Shown: in pieces, positions 56,597-64,000 of the stretch
How the letters are laid out: each line of letters opens with the position of its first letter
How positions within the stretch are numbered: the first letter of the stretch is position 1
Assembly (NCBI GenBank): GCA_030549495.1
Contig: JAUIRK010000942.1
Location: 62,001 to 126,000 of the forward strand
From: Nectonema munidae
Taxonomy: Eukaryota > Nematomorpha > Nectonematoida > Nectonematidae
Direction: 5' to 3'
DNA length: 64,000 bases
The notes under the pieces: generated by a model
What the model was told of the DNA's origin: nothing
Databases searched by the model: none
Seen by the model: only the letters and a program-made list of their open reading frames with translations
Made by a program: the position numbers and the translations under genes

Positions 56597-59500
56597 TATT
56601 GTACAAAAAGAAAAGACTTTTTCAATATATCGTTGGGTAAGCTTATACTTAATATAAGTTGATTAATGTTATTAAACTTAAATTTAGGATCCTGATAAAC
56701 CTGGGGTAAAACCAAAGCTTCAGAATTTTAAAGTTGATATAAATTCGTAATTTCTTCTGTTAATCTGTCTTTATATATTTTTGTTGTCTTAAATTTTATT
56801 TTTTGATTTTATTATTTTGTAATCAATGATCGATTTATCCTTCACCACCTTTTTGTTATCAAATCTTTCTAGTTCCTCTTCGTTTACGATATTGAACTTA
56901 TGTATCGCCATATAAAAAGAAAAAAAACTTTTTAATAATCTTTGCATTGATCAATGGTTCTAACTTTTTTCCCGATCTCAATTACATATATATTATTTTA
57001 TGTTATACAAAATTTTAATTATTGAAATGACCAATTATGGCTTTTTCACTCGGTTAATGTATACCTAACATTTTTAAATTCTATTAATCTTTATCGATAT
57101 TAACCAGGGTTGCGAATTCGCTGCGGTCGGAAATTTTTAGTTGATATCCAATAAATTTACAAATTGGAGTCGAAGTTGGAGTTTTTTTAAGAATTTTAAA
57201 TAAAAAAAAGTTGTATCTATAAACATACGGAGTTCCCCTTCTTTAGTCGAAGTTGGAAATGATTAGCTGTCGTTAAATTTATTAAACCTTTTTTAAGTAT
57301 ATGGAGTTAGTCGAATTTTTGTAAGTAATAGAAATCGGAGTTCGACTGCGCAACAATCAATGAACACACGACTATTATTTCTCGATATTATACTTGCACT
57401 GTAAGCTCTCAATCCCACCATAACTGAACTTTTTTATCAATCGAATTACGTTGTTTGTATTTTTGATTGCATCACTACCTTTTAGCTCAGTGATTTTCAA
57501 ACTAGAGTCCGCGGTGCCCTAGGCCTAGGCGATTGCAAAGCAGTTCCATGGGGACCGAGAAGGGGTCACTGAGTGGATCGTTTTACGCAACATATTGGGT
57601 CATTTGCCATTTTTGCTAATATTTAAAAGAATAAATAATTTAGTCTTTGAATTGAATACTATTTTTTAATTTTTTATTGCTTTTCAGGCCTTATTTTTTA
57701 AATGTAAATGAGCATTTTTCTTAATGGCTTAAAAAATGAAATATGAGGCCTCTTACTTTACATTTGGTTTACCGCATTAACGTCGGGTGGGGAAGAGGAA
57801 CATACATGTCTTTTGTGTTCCGAAGTGTTAACAATAACTTTTATAAAGCCTGTAAATGGAAGTTTGTACTGTAAGTGAAGCACTCAAGTTCAGCAAACAA
57901 AACTATTGAGTATTTTAAACGTCAAGCTGAACGATTGCACAAATCCAGCTTCGATAAAATAGGAATGTGTTTGCAAAATATGATGTCAAAAAGTCCCACA
58001 ACAGGAGAACGGTTGATATTACCTTGCTGCAAAGATATCATTGAATGTGCTAAGAAGTCTGAACTACTAAAATTGAAGCATATCTTCCTGTCAAACGATA
58101 CCGTTAGAAGGCTAATAGAAGAGGGTTCTAGGTAAATTTCACCGTAGGTAAATTCCACCATGGTATATTCCACTATGGTAAGTTGCATTACGGGAAATAT
58201 TGGAATATTAACACCTTGGTGGAATTTTGTGGAAACAATTTAACCCATTAAGTACCATAGAAATCAGACGATATCTAAAAAACGCAGACGATTTATATTC
58301 AAAGTCATTGAAAAAAGCAAACGAAGATGAAATTCCTTATGTTCCCAAATGGGAACATTGGGACTTAATGGGTTAAGTTTAAAAGTTGAAATACATTCAT
58401 GGTGTGTGTATGTATGTGTGTGTGTGTAACCTATCATTCAAGCTTAGTTGTTGTAAACATCTAAGTCACGGTAATATTGCAATATTCCCTATAATGCAAC
58501 TTACCATGTTGGAATATAACCTGGTGGAATTTACCGGTCACCTAGAAGAGATGTGTGATGACATGATATCAGAGGTGGTTTTATTGATTCAGAATTCGAT
58601 TTTTTTGCAATTATTATTGCTTCAAACCTAGCTCAGGTTTGCGTTTATGTAGAATATGTATATGACAAGCACTTGGTGGATAATTTTTTGTTTTGCGAAA
58701 CTCTTATCAGTAGAACAACTGCAAGATTTGAGAAGGAGGACATTCTACAAGATATGGTATTAAGCCAGAACATGCACTTGGAATGTGTATGTAGTTTATC
58801 ATAATACATACATCATCTTCAAATTCAATATTTCTATATAAATCAAATGGATCTTTCATTGTAAGATTCGAAGGTTACGTTTTTCAATTATTTTATTTAA
58901 ATGCGAGAATGGAGGAGTCTAATTTTTTTTATCTATTTTAACATTATCTGTCAAATAATTATAAAAATTAAATATCTATTTGTTAGTTGCTTTGTGAACT
59001 CTTGAGTATATAAAAGCAATTTCAGAATTGTTAAATACTTACTTTTTGTTTGTTAAGTTATTAAATTTTTATAAAATCTAGATTACTTACAAAAAATGAA
59101 CTATTAAAAAAGTTGACTTTTGTTGACCTAATAACTTGAACTTCTTTTACACAAACTTTTTAAAATAAGACAATTTACGTCTGTTGGATTACGTGTTATT
59201 GGAATTCAAAAATTGAATATTGACTTTTAACTGCCCTATCTATAAGTAGGCCCTAATATATTGTCACATAACCCCGTAGAGTGAACCGGATTTAGAATAG
59301 GTCCAGTGTAAAGCTGCATCTCGTAAAAGGCGAGTAAATTACTGTATTTATCTACGTACACTTATATAATTACTTTTTTGTTTTCATTTTTATATATCAC
59401 TCTGACACAGCTACTTATGACCATACATTTTGTATTCGCCAATTCTTTATATGTATTTACACTATTTAGATGTGGTCCTATGGTTTTGGATGTGTTGATT

Positions 59501-62286
59501 AAAATTAAAGATGAGATTGATCCTACGTTAACCTTTAGAAGATCTTGTCGAGAAGGTAAGCGAATTATGTCCATCAACATTTACTACACGCAGTAGAACT
59601 TGTATAAAGGGGATTTTCTTTCATCCCCTTGAAAACATTCAATTTGAACTATTGTCATCAATATCCTACTTCCATTTTTGTATTCGATTCATAAAAAGAT
59701 CATACCCGTTAAAATATTTAATTTTAAGAGTTTCCAATTTTATGGACTATATTGGATTTTCGATGAAAGAGACCAAGTGGTTGATCATATCAAAAGTAAG
59801 GAAACCGTAAAATAAAAGGAGTGAAAAGGGTGTGTTCATTTCAAGTTTTCGACTTTACGCCTACAAGAAAATAGGTTCTCCTTGTTCGACCTTTTCTTTC
59901 TTTTTCGAGATAATAAAAGAGTAGAAGGTGTGTCAAGTGGAATGACGCACTTCACACACTTCTCTTTCCCAGTCTTAAATGTAACCACTTACCACAACGC
60001 TTCAAATATCGAAATCTTTTTTCTTGTACCTGTAAAGGCGAGAACTTGAAATGAACATACCAATTTTTGATCAAAATATAAATGATAGAATTTTTAACAT
60101 CATCAAATTGGGTATATATAAACGCGGCATTGTTTAGTTTACCAATTATATTTGTAAGTGCATTTTACCATACCACAAGTAAATAGCAAAAACTATCCTC
60201 TTTAGAGTTGCGTTCTTTTTCTTAGCTGATGAACTCTTGTGTGCTTTCTTGGAAAATAAACAGACTGTTAGGACTCTTCTATAGGGGGACTTTGTACCGG
60301 TGTCATTCATTTTGACCACAATTTTCCTTCCAAACCCAGATTTATTAGTGTATTTAAGTATTAATGCTCTGATCTCTTTTTATAGGTATTTGTGGCTCTT
60401 GTGCCATGAACATTGAAGGTGATAATAAGCTGGCTTGCATCACCAAAATAACTCCTGCTAACAAAACCACTAAAATATATCCCTTGCCTCATATGTTTGT
60501 TATAAAAGATCTCGTTCCCGATATGAACAACTTTTATGCTCAATACGCCTCTATCAAACCTTATCTGCAGAAAAAGAGTCAATCGATCGAACAATCTTCA
60601 CCTTCTTCAAGAACATCCAACTTACAAAGCGTTCAAGATCGTGCTAAACTCGTATATATAATTATTTAGAGAGAGAGAGAGAGAAACAGCGATCATTTCT
60701 ATATTTTGTAGAACATGGGCTTGCAAGATTTTTGAGCACTTCTGAACATAGAAACAAAATTATTTCCAGTTACTATCAAAATATTTTGCTTAAACAAAAT
60801 AAGTAAAATTAATATACACATGTTTTCAACATAATAAAAAAGATTAACTTTTAATTTTTAAATCCAAAAAACCTTTATACATTCTGACTATTTACATGAA
60901 ACACCATATACTGACAATTGATAGATTTGACAACTCATTTTTTACGATTTCTAAATTTGCGTTCGTATGTAAGTAAAATTTTTACGGTGTTCAAACTCAC
61001 TATCTTGGCGGACCAGCTTCGTGTCTGCGGTTGGCCTTTTACACATGCATGTTGTAGAGCATTTGTTGGTGCTAACAAGCTTGTACAACAACCTATGATT
61101 CATTTGTTTATTGACAAGTTGTAATAAATATACGATATATTTCGGTGTATAAGTCGACCCCCAAAAAATGAGAGTAATTTTTATGATTTTTGTTAATATC
61201 TGATACAACTTAGGCTAGCCAGGGTCGACCTTTATCATTTTTTGCAGCAGTGTAAAAGTTGAAATACGAAACTCGACTAAGTTATCGCCTAGCCTAAGTG
61301 TAAAAGCACCATATATAAAGCACCGGACATTAATTAAAGACTACCGGTATGTTATTACAAATGTTGTTCTACTTACAATATGAAATAATATATAAGGTAG
61401 TATTAACATAAATCTCTATTTACATTAGTAGCTACATGTATTCATATCGCTAATTAGAAAGGAATACGGCTTATTTATTTCGTAGTTGCGGCATCGAGGC
61501 TGTCGTTGGTATTAGCCTAAGGTTAGGCCTGGTTTCCTGTTCCAATATGCCACAAGATTTAAACGTTTGCTTTTTTTACTCTTATATAAGTCGACCCTCA
61601 ATTTTGGGCCGATTTTTGGCGGCTAAAAGGCCAACTTATACACCGAAATATACGGTATTTAACAAATATCATAAGCCATATGAATATCCCTGAAATCCTT
61701 TCCACATGACTAATTTTTTTACAAAAGAGTTTCATGTAGAATTGGGATTTAATTATTGCAATGTTTATTGTAGTATGGTTGTTTTCTTATGGATGAGTTA
61801 AAAAATTTGTTAACGTTTAACATATTTGCAGGTTTTTTAGACAATATAAGTTAGGTACACTTTAATTGTGTATATTAAAAAATCAATATTTTAGGACGGC
61901 TTATATGAATGCATATTGTGTGCTTGTTGTTCAACTTCTTGTCCTTCTTATTGGTGGAATCAAGACAAGTATCTTGGTCCTGCAGCTTTGATGCAAGCTT
62001 ATCGGTGGGTGATAGACAGCCGTGATGAGTGTCATGAAGATCGCTTAAATGCTTTGAATGACAAGTGGAAGCTTTATCGCTGCCATTCCATCATGAATTG
62101 CTCAAGATCTTGCCCTAAAGTATGCGTTTTCTGTTTTGAACGCTTGTTCATAACAATGATCATTTTTATTAGGGCCTGAATCCGGCTAAAGCTATCGCGA
62201 ATCTAAAGAGTCTGTCTTCTAACTTATCACAAAAAAAGATCATCCCTCCTGCTGAGATTGAAGAAAAGGCTGCTGTTTCTGCATAG
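56597..62286 (+). CDS. SDHB: Succinate dehydrogenase iron-sulfur subunit (complex II), first exon not found
   Basis: SDHB passes electrons from FAD in SDHA to ubiquinone through three Fe-S clusters, on the matrix side of the inner mitochondrial membrane. Exons: 56597-56636 (KTFSIYRW), 56688-56746 ([19 protein letters not shown]), 59470-59555 ([27 protein letters not shown]), 60386-60651 ([22 protein letters not shown]), 61895-62119 ([33 protein letters not shown]), 62173-62286 ([12 protein letters not shown] to stop). All junctions are GT-AG with matching phases. All cysteines for the 2Fe-2S, 4Fe-4S and 3Fe-4S clusters are present. The joined part is about 262 residues against ~280 for the human protein, so only the transit peptide exon is missing; it should end with two bases of a codon completed by T56597. 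AATAAA follows at 62420. Introns hold several transposons. Confidence 0.93.
58124..58542. mobile_element. MITE with 8-bp target duplication, inserted in the hAT relic
   Basis: The ends GGTTCTAGGTAAATTTCACC and, in reverse complement, GGTGACCGGTAAATTCCACC begin a ~70-bp inverted repeat. The 8-bp host sequence TAGAAGAG flanks both sides (58116-58123, 58543-58550). Removing the element rejoins the transposase reading [13 protein letters not shown]. Inside it lies another MITE and a (TG)n stretch. Confidence 0.9.
58244..58372. mobile_element. 129-bp piggyBac-like MITE nested in the previous MITE
   Basis: The ends CCCATTAAGTACC and GGGACTTAATGGG are inverted and flanked by TTAA on both sides (58240-58243, 58373-58376), the hallmark of piggyBac-type transposition. 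Homologous to the element in stonin intron 3 (3000-3096). Confidence 0.92.
61131..61657. mobile_element. Inverted-repeat element in SDHB intron
   Basis: TACGATATATTTCGGTGTAT and, inverted at the right, TACCGTATATTTCGGTGTAT start a ~29-bp inverted repeat that continues as AAGT.G.CC. The interior of ~470 bases has no gene. Superfamily not assigned. Confidence 0.8.
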
Positions 62287-62419
62287 TACGAAAACATATT
62301 TAATGATGTATTTTTATTCTTGGTTCAATACGATTACACATGCATTAATCAAGAAAACTAGCGTTAAAGCGTTACAATGTTTTTGTGACATTTTTTATTA
62401 TTTTCAGAGTAATAATTAT

Positions 62420-62425
62420 AATAAA
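62420..62425 (+). terminator. Likely poly(A) signal AATAAA for SDHB
   Basis: AATAAA occurs 134 bases after the SDHB stop codon; another follows at about 62471. Confidence 0.5.
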
Positions 62426-62805
62426 GCTTTACTCTATATTTAAAAAAGATTTGCAAAAATATCACTGGTCAATAAATAAAAAAAAATTCGTTGCTAGAAC
62501 AAACTAGATTTTTTAATAGTTCTAGTTTTTTACTTTTTGTATATCAAACAACCTACAAACAACAACAACTACATTTTTTAATATATTTTTACACGCCAAT
62601 TTTAATTTTTTTTTATCAATTTGCATGCAGCACGTCCTATTTTTTTGGTATTCACATACAAACTTATGTCTTTTTTTATAACTTGAACCATCAATTGGTT
62701 AGCTGAAAAAAATATATACATTTCAGCACCTATATTTTTACTTATTTATAACTGAATTAAAAAAATGTATGGACAAATATAACTTCAAAAATAGTTAGTT
62801 TTTGA

Positions 62806-64000
62806 TTATCGTTGATGTTTACAGTCTGCATGATCGCGGTAGAATGTCCAACAATAGTCAGCGAGCATACTTTCATTCCAAAAACATTTATATCTTTTTT
62901 CCATAACACTAATGTCTTTATGGAACCTTTCCATGTTCATCAAACTGCGAAAAAAACCACATGATATTCTAAAAAAATGAACCTTTAACGGCATTCGGCA
63001 GCCCATTTCTGGATATCATTTTAAAAGATTTTTGATTCCATCTTTATGAGCGAGTGATTTTTCTTACCCAAAAAATCCTTACAAATCCAAGCAAAAGCAT
63101 ACCAAGCAGAACGCTCTACCTCATCTAGCCTCTCTTTAAAGTGCAGATCTTTGAGTAATTCTTTTATTCGTGAACCAACAAAAATCGTTTTTTAGTTTAG
63201 CTTGTGTGATTTTTGGAAACTTTTAACCATATATTCAAAGCCGTTCGAGTTTCTTCTTGAAAGCGTTTTTATGTTGTTTTATTAGCCCATTTTTTATATG
63301 TAAATGAGGCGATAAAACATGGATTGAATAGAAGCATGTGATTGACATTAGGTAAGCCCTGATGATATGTTGTCCTATCTTTCAAAAAAAAATTTGAATA
63401 GTGCTTATCAGTTGCCCGACTCTCCCATGGGCATAAAAACAGCAATATTTTGTAAAGCCATCCTATTATCATCATTCCTATTATTTTTACATCACATATT
63501 TTTCATAAAGACACTCAAGTAATATTTTAACGTTTTTATATGATTTAGAAAGATGAACAGAATGTACTATAGGAATAGAAGTTTTCAAGTTACCATTGTG
63601 AAGCAAAACGCATTAAAGGATTATGGTTTTGCCTTAAACATGCAAAAAGACCACAATATTGTTACAAAAACGAAGTGGACTTTAACAGAAAAATATGTTT
63701 GTAGAATAAAATTTCTTTGACGAAAATATGTTATGCAGACATTTTGTTCTAACAAAGATTTTTCTTTTAATCTCGATGTTTAAAATATGGGCTTTGATCT
63801 TTGAAAGGGATAAATCCTTAACAGGATCGTGCTTAATTCAGCTTGAAAAATTTGTTTTGCCAAAAGGTTACCTTTTTCAGGCACATAATTCTTGACATCA
63901 AATTTTTCGGAATCCTGATCATTATCATCAACACCATCATCTGAAACACAGTCATTTGGTGGAAATGGAACTGGTAAATTTTCATTGTGACGTACAGGTT
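62806..64000 (-). pseudogene. Second copy of the RSMKF-family transposase-like gene, broken and cut by window end
   Basis: Fragments on the - strand match the same family as 23575-25200 but a different subfamily: the acidic VSDDGVDDNDQDSEKFDVKN near 63960-63890, FLCPWESRATDKHYSNF (63440-63370), KNGLIKQHKNAFKKKLE-type sequence near 63300-63240, GSRIKELLKDLHFKERLDEV and ERSAWYAFAWICKDFLGK (63180-63070), and HMERFHKDISVMEKRYKCFW then LADYCWTFYRDH (62960-62820). Frames shift repeatedly, so it is inactive. The upstream part lies outside the window. Confidence 0.75.

Larger units (their letters stand above)
57484..58810 (+). pseudogene. hAT-like (ZBED/FAM200-type) transposase relic in SDHB intron
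   Basis: The left end CAGTGATTTTCAAACTAGAG then TCCGCGG at about 57488 is a hAT terminus. From 57790 the + strand reads [13 protein letters not shown]-type zinc-finger remains, then [37 protein letters not shown] and [13 protein letters not shown]; after the MITE at 58124-58542 the same protein continues as [42 protein letters not shown]. This order is that of ZBED5/FAM200-like hAT proteins. The hAT dimerisation end is missing. Confidence 0.75.

Noticed and set aside
60386-62286. Bacterial or organelle origin of the succinate dehydrogenase gene
   Set aside because: GT-AG introns in six places and eukaryote-type sequence show a nuclear SDHB gene.

Overview
This window is AT-rich nuclear DNA from an animal, most likely an arthropod. 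The host genes have short exons with GT-AG introns, three of the four have clear animal homologues, and the intergenic space is crowded with decayed eukaryotic transposons (Merlin, piggyBac, pogo, MULE, Ginger-like, Helitron-like, BEL/Pao, LINEs, many MITEs). I cannot name the species; the proposal of an arthropod is an inference from the gene and transposon families.

Four host genes can be reconstructed. A stonin/stoned B gene (endocytic adaptor) enters from the left edge and ends at 4363 on the + strand. An Angel-family (CCR4-type) phosphatase/nuclease gene lies tail-to-tail with it on the - strand (8778-4628, five exons). A large intronless gene for a secreted or membrane-anchored protein rich in EB-type cysteine modules sits on the - strand at 36247-39384. 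The iron-sulfur subunit of mitochondrial complex II (SDHB) occupies 56597-62286 on the + strand in at least six exons whose intron phases fit exactly; its first exon was not found.

The rest is mobile DNA. From 9 to 36 kb: a hAT-type MITE with an 8-bp target duplication (9095-9965), LINE remains (14.5-16.5 kb), a pogo fragment abutting a piggyBac pseudogene (19.2-21.5 kb), a transposase-like pseudogene between two blocks of a ~152-bp satellite (22.3-26.7 kb), a MITE with ~75-bp inverted ends (27 kb), and a Merlin relic joined to a LINE that is itself split by a 549-bp MITE with a perfect 9-bp target duplication (30-32.9 kb). From 39.4 to 56.4 kb: Helitron-like ends, MULE and BEL/Pao relics, a 21-bp minisatellite, a Tc1/mariner-like transposase, a Ginger-like integrase element with ~115-bp inverted repeats, helicase relics, and a 47-bp minisatellite of about 2.7 kb followed by the same 152-bp satellite in inverted orientation. 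The SDHB introns also carry nested transposons.

The items most worth following up are the EB-module gene (intronless, wedged between two mobile elements), the Ginger-like element with visible terminal repeats, the 152-bp satellite that recurs in three places, and the small MITE whose ends carry CRE-like TGACGTCA palindromes.
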